Origin: Halorientalis marina
GTDB lineage: Archaea > Halobacteriota > Halobacteria > Halobacteriales > Haloarculaceae
Direction: 5' to 3'
Assembly: GCF_023028345.1 (NCBI RefSeq)
Contig: NZ_CP095487.1
Coordinates: 2,666,001 to 2,730,000, forward strand
Length of the DNA: 64,000 nt
In this document: positions 43,915 to 51,802 of the stretch, in pieces
Numbering within the stretch: position 1 is the stretch's first letter
Layout of the letters: each line of letters starts with the position of its first letter
Program-made: the position numbers and the translations under genes
Notes under the pieces: model-generated
The model's database searches: none
Seen by the model: only the letters and a program-made list of their open reading frames with translations
What the model was told of the DNA's origin: nothing

Positions 43915-44874
43915 ATGACGCAAGTGGAGGACACGAGCCGCGAGATGCGGCTGGACCCGGACTCGTTCGCGCAGGGTTACTTCAAAAACGCCGTCTACCG
44001 TCACTGGGACCCCTACGAGGACATCCCACAGGAACTGCTGGAGACCGACAGGGAGAACCTGCTCGCCCAGGAGGGCCAGGCCGCCAGCGAGGAGCAGTTC
44101 GACGCCTTCCGTGGCTCCGTCGCGCTGTTCGGCGCGGGGGAGGAGGCGGTGACGGAGGACCTGATGCCGCTGGCGCTGGTGCTCGAGGACATCAACGACC
44201 AGATGTTCATCTCCAGCCAGATCTACGAGGAGGCCAAACACACCCAGTTTTTCGACCGCTACTGGCGAGAGGTCATCAATCCCGTCGCGGAGGAGCGTGG
44301 CTACGAGGTGCGAATGCCGACGTATCAGGGCTTTTTCTCCGACGGCTACGTCGACCTGTTCGACCGCACCGAGGAGGCCATGCACCGCCTGCTCGACGAG
44401 GACACGCCCGAGAACCGCGCGCAGGCCTACTGTCACTACCACCTCGTCGTCGAGTCAGTCCTCGCACAGACGGGCTACTACGGGCTGACCGCCCGGTTCG
44501 GCGAGGGGGAATCGGACGTGTACGACGACGACATCGAGACGCCACACCTCCCCGGCCTCGTCGAGGGAATCAGCAAAATCCGCAGTGACGAGGGCCGTCA
44601 CGTCGGCTTCGGGATGCAGAAGGTCCGTCATCTCATCCACGAGGAGGGCGTCGACGACGGCGTCGTCCAGGAGACGCTCCAGTCGCTGTTGCCGCTGGTC
44701 TCGGACACCGTCCAGGCGAACCAGACCGAGGCCACGGATTCGACGCCACTCGTCGGGTACGCCTCCGACAAACTCACTCGCCGCATCGAAATCCTGACCG
44801 ACCGCGACGCGGAGGTACCACCCGTCGACGAACTCGTGAAACTCGACGGCGCGGGCGAGCAGGCCGCCGACTGA
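43915..44874 (+). CDS. R2-like ligand-binding oxidase (R2lox)
   Basis: A 319-residue ferritin-like dimetal protein. Metal ligands are Glu76, Glu106 with His109 (YEEAKHT), Glu180, and Glu226 with His229 (SDEGRHVG). Val79 and Tyr175 occupy the positions of the valine and tyrosine that form the ether crosslink in Mycobacterium R2lox (three after the first Glu, five before the fourth ligand). It lacks the C-terminal peptide by which true R2 docks on NrdA, and no nrdA gene is adjacent. It is commonly labelled ribonucleotide reductase beta subunit, but an oxidase with a bound fatty-acid-like ligand and Mn/Fe centre is better supported. Starts at ATG 43915. Confidence 0.8.
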   Translation: MTQVEDTSREMRLDPDSFAQGYFKNAVYRHWDPYEDIPQELLETDRENLLAQEGQAASEEQFDAFRGSVALFGAGEEAVTEDLMPLALVLEDINDQMFISSQIYEEAKHTQFFDRYWREVINPVAEERGYEVRMPTYQGFFSDGYVDLFDRTEEAMHRLLDEDTPENRAQAYCHYHLVVESVLAQTGYYGLTARFGEGESDVYDDDIETPHLPGLVEGISKIRSDEGRHVGFGMQKVRHLIHEEGVDDGVVQETLQSLLPLVSDTVQANQTEATDSTPLVGYASDKLTRRIEILTDRDAEVPPVDELVKLDGAGEQAAD

Positions 44875-44903
44875 GCCGGCGTAGCAGTCGGGTCCAGCCC
44901 CCC

Positions 44904-45560
44904 TCACACGAGCGTCGAGAGGACGGTCGCTTCCACCTTCTGGAGGTGCTCGGAGACGGTGCCGGCGCTGACGCCGAGTTCCGCCGCGATCTCCTCGTAG
45001 GTCGTCTCGCGAGGGATCTCGTAGTAGCCGTTCTCGACGGCGACCGAGAGCACCTCGCGCTGGCGGTCGGTCAACAGCGCCGCCGCCTCGTCGAGATCGG
45101 GCTTGTAGTCGCCGGTCTCTTCGAGGCGGACCTCGACCGTGTCGGGGGCATCGGCGACGGCCCGCTGGAGCGTCCGGTCGTCCCCGAGGAGCGTGACGCG
45201 CAGTTCCTCGGTGTCGCCGGCCGTCCGGTTCGTGAACTCGATGGGCGTGTCGATCAACACCTGGTGTTCCCGCTCGATGGTGAGCAACTGCCGGACGGTC
45301 TCGTTCGCGTCCCCGTGGATGTAGGCGTATCCCTCCTCCCGGCCGAACACCTCACACTGACGCACGTCGGCGCGTTCCTCGAGGATGGAGCGAGCGCGTC
45401 CGAGGTCGCCCCGGAGCCTGGTGAGCATCAACACGGTCCCGTCGTCGAGCATCGTGATGTGCTGGATACCCTCGTGGATCACGTCGGGGTGGCTAGCGAT
45501 GGTCCGGCCGACGCTCGTGAACCCCTCCTCGGCGACGATAGTGAACGTCGCGTATCGCAT
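44904..45560 (-). CDS. Bat-type HTH regulator, last gene of a signalling cassette
   Basis: A 218-residue protein. The N-terminal ~150 residues are the bat-associated sensor region (MRYATFTIVAEEGFTSVGRT). The C-terminal HTH-10 domain begins LLTDRQREVLSVAVENGYYE, with a YEEIAAELG helix-turn-helix and the recognition helix GTVSEHLQKVEAT. It follows the KaiC-like gene with a 1-nt gap and is probably the output of the cassette (inference). Its own target is unknown. Confidence 0.85.
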   Translation of the reverse strand: MRYATFTIVAEEGFTSVGRTIASHPDVIHEGIQHITMLDDGTVLMLTRLRGDLGRARSILEERADVRQCEVFGREEGYAYIHGDANETVRQLLTIEREHQVLIDTPIEFTNRTAGDTEELRVTLLGDDRTLQRAVADAPDTVEVRLEETGDYKPDLDEAAALLTDRQREVLSVAVENGYYEIPRETTYEEIAAELGVSAGTVSEHLQKVEATVLSTLV

Positions 45561-45561
45561 C

Positions 45562-46215
45562 TCAGAGCGGGCGCCACTCGCTGTCCTGGTCGGCGAGTCC
45601 ACGCACGCGCAGTTCCGTCGCGCCGTCGGCCTCCCGGAGGTCGACCCGCCCGTCGAAGGGCTGCGTGATGGAACTGAGCGTCCGCTCGTCGACCGAAGTC
45701 GGGTCGACGACGCAGACGGCGATGCCGTCGGCGGTCCGGACGCGGCCGGTCAGGGTGTGCAGGAACCGAAAGACCGGCTGAATCTCGTCGGCGTACATCA
45801 ACAGCGTGGTGATCGAGAACACCCCGGTACGGACCCGCTCGATCCCCTCGCCGAACAGCCCTTCGTACAGCGATGAGAACTCGATGCCGATGCCGGTGAG
45901 GTCGCTCGGACTCCGGACTTTTCGGATGTTCTCGTCGTCGCTCTCGGCCGCCGTCCCGCACTCAATGACTGCCATCCGCTCGCGGGCGAACGTGCCGCCT
46001 GCCCTCTCGTAGGCGGTGAGCAGTTCCTCGCCGCTGTCGTCGACGGCGACGAACAGCGTCCCGTCGCGTCGGCGTTCACCGCCGGCGAGCATCCGCAACC
46101 CCAACGCCTCGGTGCCGGCCAGCGCTGGACCGGCGACGAGCAGGCTCGTCCCCGGCTCGACCGGTTCTATCGGTACGCCCTCGAACTCGTACCCCGGTTT
46201 CGCGCCCTGACTCAT
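45562..46215 (-). CDS. KaiC/RecA-fold protein lacking the Walker A lysine
   Basis: A 217-residue RecA-like protein of the haloarchaeal KaiC/GvpD-related group. The region of the P-loop reads VAGPALAGTEAL, where Thr35 stands at the expected Lys position. A hydrophobic strand ADGIAVCVVDPTSVDE near residue 175 replaces the Walker B segment. ATP hydrolysis is therefore doubtful; it may be a nucleotide-binding or protein-binding pseudo-ATPase. It overlaps the upstream receiver-GAF gene by 4 nt and is 1 nt from the HTH gene, so all three are one operon. Confidence 0.7.
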   Translation of the reverse strand: MSQGAKPGYEFEGVPIEPVEPGTSLLVAGPALAGTEALGLRMLAGGERRRDGTLFVAVDDSGEELLTAYERAGGTFARERMAVIECGTAAESDDENIRKVRSPSDLTGIGIEFSSLYEGLFGEGIERVRTGVFSITTLLMYADEIQPVFRFLHTLTGRVRTADGIAVCVVDPTSVDERTLSSITQPFDGRVDLREADGATELRVRGLADQDSEWRPL

Positions 46216-47150
46216 GGTCGGTCCTCCGTCGTGGTGCCGGCAACCACTGACTCGTCTCCCGACTCGACACCAGCCTCGGCCTCGGCGAGCCGTCGACGGA
46301 GCTCCAGCTGGTCCATCACCTCGTCTGCGAGCAGTCGCAGGTACCGGGCGTCCGCCTCGCTGAACGTCCGCGGCTCGTCGTGTGTGAGACAGAAGCTCCC
46401 GATGGCCGCGCCGTCCGGCGTCCGCATCGGCGCACCGGCGTACGACCGGATGTTCAGTTCGTCGAGCGCCTCGTTGTGTTCGAAGCGGGGGTCGGCCTGG
46501 ACGTCCGAGACGAGCATGACGTCCTCTTCGAGGATGGCGTGGGTACACATCGTGTTCTCGCGGTCGAGCTGCTCGTAGTCGTCGCCGCGACAGGAGAGGA
46601 ACCGCTCTTCGTGTTCGCCGACGATTCCGATGAAGGCCACGTCCACCTCGAAGTGGGTGCGTGCGAGTTCGGTCAGCCGGTCGAAGGCCGGTCCGATCTC
46701 CTCGTCGGCGAGGTCGTATCGGTCGAGGGCGGCCAGCCGCTCGTCCTCGTCGTCGGGCAACGGATACCCGACCTGGCTGCGGAGGGTGAGCATCTCCTCT
46801 ATCAGTTCCGCGAGCCGTGCGGCCGCGCCCTCGCTCCCTTTCGGCAGGTACTCGGCGACGACGCCCTGGAACTCGTCGGTTTCGATGTCCGCGGGGTGGC
46901 GGTCGGTGTAGAGGATACACGGCGTATCGGGTGCCGTCGCACGGACCGTGGCGAGCAGGTCCAATCCGGTTCCGTCCGAGAAGTCGTACTCGGTGACGAC
47001 ACAGTCGATGTCGCCGTCCTCGATCCGTGCCGTCGCGGTCGCCACGTCGGAGACGCCGACAGCGTCCATCCCGGCCGCCGAGATGGCACTGACGGTCTCC
47101 GCACGTGTCGCGTCGTCCTCGTCGGCGCACAGCACCGTAGTCTGACTCAT
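46212..47150 (-). CDS. Degenerate receiver-GAF signalling protein
   Basis: A 312-residue protein. Residues 1 to ~120 form a receiver fold with LCADEDD as acidic pair, but Glu54 replaces the phosphoacceptor Asp (VVTEYDFSDG), a change that often mimics the phosphorylated state. Residues ~145-290 form a GAF domain (VDVAFIGIVGEHEERFLSC, NTMCTHAILEED, YAGAPMRTPDGAAIGSFC), with conserved Cys suited to haem, flavin or redox sensing. There is no kinase domain. It leads the three-gene cassette and is divergent from purU. Confidence 0.8.
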   Translation of the reverse strand: MSQTTVLCADEDDATRAETVSAISAAGMDAVGVSDVATATARIEDGDIDCVVTEYDFSDGTGLDLLATVRATAPDTPCILYTDRHPADIETDEFQGVVAEYLPKGSEGAAARLAELIEEMLTLRSQVGYPLPDDEDERLAALDRYDLADEEIGPAFDRLTELARTHFEVDVAFIGIVGEHEERFLSCRGDDYEQLDRENTMCTHAILEEDVMLVSDVQADPRFEHNEALDELNIRSYAGAPMRTPDGAAIGSFCLTHDEPRTFSEADARYLRLLADEVMDQLELRRRLAEAEAGVESGDESVVAGTTTEDRP

Positions 47151-47209
47151 CGGCTCTATCGCCGTCTTCGGTCCCCTGCTACAAATTTCTGTGGCGCGAC
47201 TCCGTAAGC

Positions 47210-47228
47210 CGAAAAACAAGCTTTTTCG
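47210..47228. promoter_or_regulatory. Palindrome at the purU promoter
   Basis: CGAAAAA-CAAGC-TTTTTCG is a perfect 7-bp inverted repeat in the divergent gap between the receiver-GAF gene and purU, overlapping the TATA-like T run for purU. Confidence 0.45.
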
Positions 47229-47253
47229 CCCGTGGCGGCTGACCCATTCCACG

Positions 47254-47289
47254 ATGACCGACAGCGCAGGGCGGAGGTGGCGTCCGTGA
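47254..47289 (+). other. Eleven-codon leader ORF overlapping the purU start
   Basis: ATG at 47254, about 30 nt after the T-rich box at 47222, opens MTDSAGRRWRP and stops at TGA 47287-47289. The stop overlaps the GTG start of purU at 47286 (GTGA), and the leader contains the GGAGGTG ribosome-binding site of purU. It is a possible translational coupling or attenuation leader. Confidence 0.4.
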
Positions 47290-48281
47290 CACGTGCGAAG
47301 CACAAACTGACCGAGGTCACGGTCGTCGGCGAGGACGACACCGGACTCATCGCGAACGTCACGACGCTTTTGTTCGAGCGCGGAGTCAACATCGAGGACC
47401 TCGACCAGGCCGTCCGGGAGGGCGTCTTCCGCATGACCATGCACGTCGACACGGACGGAATGGTCTGCACCGAGGAGAAACTCCGCGAGGACCTCAACGA
47501 CCTCGGCGACGAGCTCGGGGTCGACATCCAGGTCCGGTTCCCCGCCGACCGCGAGACGCAGTCCATCGCCGTCCTCGTCACCAAGGAGTCCCACTGTCTG
47601 GAGGCCCTCTTCGAGGCCTGGGCCAACGGCGACCTCGGTGCCGACATCGGCGTCGTCATCGGCAACCACTCCGACCTCCAGCCCCTCGCCGCGAAGTACG
47701 ACGTGCCCTTCCACGACATCGGCGACGAGAAGGGCAATCCCGACGAGGAGCAGTTGCTCGACCTCCTCTCGGAGTACGACGCCGACCTCGTCGTCCTCGC
47801 GCGGTATATGCGCATCCTCAGCCCCGACGTGGTCTTTCGCTACGAGAGCCGCATCATCAACGTCCACCCCTCCCTCCTCCCCGCCTTCCCCGGTGCCTCC
47901 GCGTACATGCAGGCCATCGAGGAAGGCGTCCGCATCGCCGGCGTGACCGCCCACTACGTCACGACCGACCTCGACCAGGGGCCCATCATCACCCAGCGGT
48001 CGTTCAACGTCCCCGACGACGCCGCCGAGGAGGACCTCCAGCGCATCGGCCAGCCCCTGGAAGCCGACGCGCTGCTCGAGGCTATCGACCTCCACCTCAA
48101 CGACGCCGTCTCCGTCCACCGCGGGCGGACCCGCCTCCGGGACGACCTCGACACCGACGAGGTACAACTGGGCGCACCCGACGCGCTCGACGAGGAGAAC
48201 CCCGACCGCCCCATCGACGGCCTCGGCGAAATCGTCGCCGACCGCGACGGCGACAGCGAGAGCGAAACCGAAGCCGACTGA
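47286..48281 (+). CDS. purU: Formyltetrahydrofolate deformylase/formyltransferase PurU
   Basis: A 331-residue protein. An N-terminal ACT domain (residues ~8-85, VTVVGEDDTGLIANVTTLLF) is fused to a formyltransferase hydrolase domain with VIGNHSDL, HPSLLPAFPG, and the catalytic Asp in TTDLDQGPII. It releases formate from 10-formyl-THF to supply the PurT-type purine route, or transfers formyl. I take the GTG at 47286 because GGAGGTG (47273-47279) lies 6 nt upstream and homologues start here; the in-frame GTG at 47232 is the alternative. The acidic C-terminal tail is longer than in bacterial PurU. Confidence 0.85.
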   Translation: MTRAKHKLTEVTVVGEDDTGLIANVTTLLFERGVNIEDLDQAVREGVFRMTMHVDTDGMVCTEEKLREDLNDLGDELGVDIQVRFPADRETQSIAVLVTKESHCLEALFEAWANGDLGADIGVVIGNHSDLQPLAAKYDVPFHDIGDEKGNPDEEQLLDLLSEYDADLVVLARYMRILSPDVVFRYESRIINVHPSLLPAFPGASAYMQAIEEGVRIAGVTAHYVTTDLDQGPIITQRSFNVPDDAAEEDLQRIGQPLEADALLEAIDLHLNDAVSVHRGRTRLRDDLDTDEVQLGAPDALDEENPDRPIDGLGEIVADRDGDSESETEAD

Positions 48282-48385
48282 GGGTGACTGCGGCCGCCGG
48301 CTCATCCGTCGCGGAGGGTACAAAAGGGACCGGCGGTTGACGGCTCGTTAAGTTTATTACGGATGTCAGCACAGAATAAATCAAG

Positions 48386-48736
48386 ATGAACGGGCGCAAT
48401 CTCATCGATGCGGGCGGTGTGTTCCTGGTGATCGGGGGGCTGGTGACGGCGGCGTACCTGGCGACCGAGGCGAACTTCGGCTTCATCCTGCCGGTCCTCT
48501 ACCAGATGAACATGGCAATCGGCATCTTCGCCGCCGGGCTGATCGTCCTCTCGAAGCCCAAACTGGCGCCGGTCGGTGCCGGACTCGGCGCCTTCCTCGC
48601 GGTGGACACCTACTTCATCTCCTACAACGATCCGCTGTGGGCGCTGGTGACCGTCATCGGTGCCGTCCTCTGTCTCCTCGGCTGGGGCCTGTCACTGTTC
48701 GGGGGCCGGGCCGAGGCGCAGACCACGACCGCCTGA
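48386..48736 (+). CDS. Four-helix small membrane protein
   Basis: A 116-residue protein with four hydrophobic helices separated by short loops (MNGRNLIDAGGVFLVIGGLV, then YQMNMAIGIFAAGLIVL, then GAGLGAFLAVDTYF and LVTVIGAVLCLLGWGLSLF). A TTTATTA box (48353-48359) is about 30 nt before the ATG. It converges on purC with 34 nt between stops. No family recognised. Confidence 0.65.
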   Translation: MNGRNLIDAGGVFLVIGGLVTAAYLATEANFGFILPVLYQMNMAIGIFAAGLIVLSKPKLAPVGAGLGAFLAVDTYFISYNDPLWALVTVIGAVLCLLGWGLSLFGGRAEAQTTTA

Positions 48737-48770
48737 TTCCGCCGTCAGTTTCGATCCGGAACAGCCAGCG

Positions 48771-49790
48771 TCACAGTTCTCGTACCGCGTCGACAGCGTC
48801 GTCGATAGTCGGCGCCGCGAACAGTTCGCGTCCGAGGTAGGCGTTGGCGCCGGCGGTGTAGAGGTCGCGGGCGACCCCGAGCACGTCCTCGGACAGGGAA
48901 TCGGGCGAGCGGTCACAGAGTGACTTCCAGTCGGCGACGTCCTCGGCTTTCGCTCGCTCTTTGGCGTCGGCGACGGCATCGACCCACTCCGGTTGGGTGC
49001 GCTTGTGGTACTGCCGGATGACTTCCTTCGAGACCTCCTGGCCGTCGTAGGAGAAGCGGTTCTCGTCGAAGGTCCCGACCACGTCGGCGACGTGAATCTC
49101 GCCGTCGTAGTAGAAGCACTCGATCTTGCCGTCCTCGTGGACGAAGCCGGCCTCGCGAGCGCGTTCGGTGACGATCTCGTTGACGGCCAGCGCCACGTCC
49201 TCGAGGGCCGCGACGGTCGGCTCGCCGGCGATGCGGTCGGCCTCGGTCCGGCCGAGGTAGCGGTCGCTCTCCTCCAGTTTCGTGGAGAACTCGACGACCG
49301 GCTCCGGGAGGTCGACGACCTCGTCGGGCCACGCCTCGAAGTCGAGGCCGAAGTCGGCGGGCTCGGCCCGCGAGCGGAGGCTGGAGCCGACCGGGACGGT
49401 GTTGCGGAAGACGACTTCGAGGGGGATCAGATAGTTGTCGCCGGCCGCGTCGAAGTAGGCCTCGTAGTCGTAGTCGCGGCCGTCGTGGGGCAGGTCGGGG
49501 ACCTGCGTGAGGTCGATAGCCATCTCGGTGGGCGGCTCGTCGGCCGCCTCTAGCGGCACCGTCTCGCCGTCGGCGACGACCCCGCGGTAGTGGGTGGGGA
49601 TGCCCGCGGCCTCCAGCAGTTCGAAGTTGAACGCGCCCATGGCACAGAGGCTCGCGCCCTTGTCTGGAATCGCGTCTGGCATCTTCCCCCAGTCGAACAC
49701 GGAGTAGTCGTCGGTGAACACGAAGGCACCGCGGCCGAGGGCGTCGGCGGTGGCCGGTTCCGCGACCCGGAACTCCTTGACCGAGGTCAT
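48771..49790 (-). CDS. purC: Phosphoribosylaminoimidazole-succinocarboxamide synthase
   Basis: A 339-residue SAICAR synthetase, which couples CAIR with aspartate using ATP in purine synthesis. Segments [43 protein letters not shown] and [12 protein letters not shown] match the family. It is longer than bacterial PurC, as haloarchaeal forms are. The ATG at 49790 begins MTSVKEFRV; an extra five-residue start at 49805 is possible. Together with purS, purQ and purU it places four purine genes within 7 kb, though in separate transcripts. Confidence 0.93.
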   Translation of the reverse strand: MTSVKEFRVAEPATADALGRGAFVFTDDYSVFDWGKMPDAIPDKGASLCAMGAFNFELLEAAGIPTHYRGVVADGETVPLEAADEPPTEMAIDLTQVPDLPHDGRDYDYEAYFDAAGDNYLIPLEVVFRNTVPVGSSLRSRAEPADFGLDFEAWPDEVVDLPEPVVEFSTKLEESDRYLGRTEADRIAGEPTVAALEDVALAVNEIVTERAREAGFVHEDGKIECFYYDGEIHVADVVGTFDENRFSYDGQEVSKEVIRQYHKRTQPEWVDAVADAKERAKAEDVADWKSLCDRSPDSLSEDVLGVARDLYTAGANAYLGRELFAAPTIDDAVDAVREL

Positions 49791-49956
49791 CGACCCCACC
49801 TCCACAGGCCGGTCGGCGGCGTGTCACGTCTCGTCATCGTGCGAGCGTTCCGGCCCCAGCACTAAGACGTTTCCACTGTCGACCGACCGGAATCAGTTTT
49901 GAGAAAGTGGCGGCAAAAGTAAAGGTCGGTGGTGGTCGACTCCCGAGCAGTCCGCG

Positions 49957-51717
49957 ATGGTGTTGACGGCTCTCTGGTTGGGCGGGTACGCGCTGGTCGC
50001 GGTGACGCTGGCCGCGTTCGCGTACGTCTACTGGGACGACCGGTCGGTGCGTGGCAGCGAGTTCCTCCTGCTGGGAGCGACCGTCGCCACCGGGACGACG
50101 CTCCTGTACGTCGGTCTGCTCGTCGTCCCGTCGCTCCCGTTCAAGATACTCGTCTGGAAGGGCGTCCAGACGATGTCCACCATCGTCCTCTTTTGCTGGT
50201 TCGTCTTCGTCGTCCGGTGGACCGGCCACGAACGGCTGTCTGCCTGGCGGTCGCTCGCGCTCGTCGCCCTCCCGCTCGCCGTCTTCGACCTGCTCCGGCT
50301 GACCAACGAGTCGCCGTGGGTAGAGGGGCTGCACTCGCTGTACTGGCAGAGCGCGACTATCGCCGAGCCGGTCGGCCTCCTCGTGCCCATCCGGTTCTCC
50401 TTCGGCGTCGTCGACGTGCTGGAGATCGGGTACAGCGCGCTCGTCGTGGCGGCAACACTGGCGCTTCTGGTCGCGTTCGCGGCCCGGGGCGAACAGCGGG
50501 TCTACCGGGCACGGAACGCCCTGCTCGCGACCGCGCCGGCGGCCGCGCTCGCGACGGTCGCGGCCTTCGCCTTGCTCGGGGTCGCGTTCGACCCGCAGCC
50601 GGTCGCCTACGTCGTCGGCAACACGTTCGTCGTGATCGCGCTCCTCCAGTTCGGCGCCTTCGACGCCGTCTCGCTCCCCGAGGACGGCCTGCTCGAAGCC
50701 ATCGACGGCGGCGTGCTCGTCTACGGCACCGACGGCCGGGTGATCGACCTGAACCGGCTGGCGAAGTCGGTGATGGGCGTCTCCGACGACGTGGTCGGCC
50801 GAGAGGTCGTGACGACGGTCGAGGTGGCCGACACGCTCCCGAACCTCCGGACCGACGGCGCGGGGACGACGGCGGGCGGGGGCTCCCTCCGTGACCCCGG
50901 CTCGGTCGGCGAGATGCTCGACGGCCACGAGTTCACGACGACCGTCGGCGGCGAGGCGCGGACCTTCGTCGTGCGCGTCTCGCGGCTCACCGACACCTCG
51001 GACAACCACCTCGGCTGGACCGTCCTCTTCTACGACGTGACCGACCTCCGGCAAAAACAGCAGGAACTCGACCTGCTCAAGCAGGTCCTCTCGCGGGTCC
51101 TCCGACACAACGTCCGCAACGAACTCACCGTGATCAAGGCCAACGCCAAGATGCTCGAAGAGGAGGGGTCGGGCCTGGCGAAGGAGCGTGCCGGGACCAT
51201 CGTCGAGAAAAGCGAGACGCTGCTCGACGCCAGCGAGAAGGCCCGAACCGTCGAGCGTCTACTCGAGGGTGACCGCGACCGGAGCGAACTCGACCTGGTC
51301 GAAGTCGTCGAGTCGTACATCGCCGACGAGGCGCGGGCGACGTTCCCCGGGACGACGTTCGAGGTGGACCTGCCGGCGTCCCTGCGGGTGGAGGCTCACT
51401 GGGCGTTGCCGGTGGCCGTCGAGAACGTCATCGAGAACGCCGCCGAACACAACGACAGCGACGACCCGCAGGTGAAGGTGTCGGTCGAGCGCCAGGGGTC
51501 GATGGCCGCGCTGAAGGTCGCGGACAACGGTCCCGGCGTCTCCCACGCGGAACTGGAAGTGCTGGAACGGCGCGAGGAGACACAGCTCGAACACGGCAGC
51601 GGCGTCGGACTCTGGTTGGTCGACTGGATCGTCGACCTCTCGCAGGGGAACCTCACCTACGAGACCCGCGAGCCACGGGGGACCGTCGCGACGGTGACCG
51701 TGCCGGCACTGGAGTGA
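49957..51717 (+). CDS. Seven-TM sensor histidine kinase
   Basis: A 586-residue membrane kinase. Seven hydrophobic segments fill residues ~5-235 (7TM histidine-kinase module), followed by a PAS domain (~240-360). HisKA follows with H-box RHNVRNE (His384, an atypical HNxR form), then a HATPase with VENVIENAAEHN, DNGPGV and GSGVGLWLVDW. A membrane or extracellular stimulus is expected; no response regulator is adjacent. It is 86 nt upstream of cofH, with no sign of co-regulation. Confidence 0.87.
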   Translation: MVLTALWLGGYALVAVTLAAFAYVYWDDRSVRGSEFLLLGATVATGTTLLYVGLLVVPSLPFKILVWKGVQTMSTIVLFCWFVFVVRWTGHERLSAWRSLALVALPLAVFDLLRLTNESPWVEGLHSLYWQSATIAEPVGLLVPIRFSFGVVDVLEIGYSALVVAATLALLVAFAARGEQRVYRARNALLATAPAAALATVAAFALLGVAFDPQPVAYVVGNTFVVIALLQFGAFDAVSLPEDGLLEAIDGGVLVYGTDGRVIDLNRLAKSVMGVSDDVVGREVVTTVEVADTLPNLRTDGAGTTAGGGSLRDPGSVGEMLDGHEFTTTVGGEARTFVVRVSRLTDTSDNHLGWTVLFYDVTDLRQKQQELDLLKQVLSRVLRHNVRNELTVIKANAKMLEEEGSGLAKERAGTIVEKSETLLDASEKARTVERLLEGDRDRSELDLVEVVESYIADEARATFPGTTFEVDLPASLRVEAHWALPVAVENVIENAAEHNDSDDPQVKVSVERQGSMAALKVADNGPGVSHAELEVLERREETQLEHGSGVGLWLVDWIVDLSQGNLTYETREPRGTVATVTVPALE

Positions 51718-51772
51718 ACGCGACGGTGGCCCCGCCGCGAACTACCGGCCGTATGTTGCGGTTTCCGCGCCG

Positions 51773-51778
51773 TTTATG
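51773..51778 (+). promoter_or_regulatory. TATA box of cofH
   Basis: TTTATG is centred 27 nt before the ATG at 51803. This supports leaderless translation and rules against the in-frame ATG at 51776, which lies inside the box. Confidence 0.55.
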
Positions 51779-51802
51779 ACCGTCGAGGGACAGTGGTGGA
51801 CA

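Noticed and set aside
43915..44874. Canonical ribonucleotide reductase beta subunit.
   Set aside because: The Val/Tyr crosslink positions and missing C-terminal docking peptide fit R2lox, and there is no nrdA gene in the window.
47254..47289. ATG 47254 as the start of purU.
   Set aside because: Its frame stops after 11 codons. The ACT domain is in another frame with a Shine-Dalgarno-led GTG at 47286. It is kept as a possible leader ORF instead.
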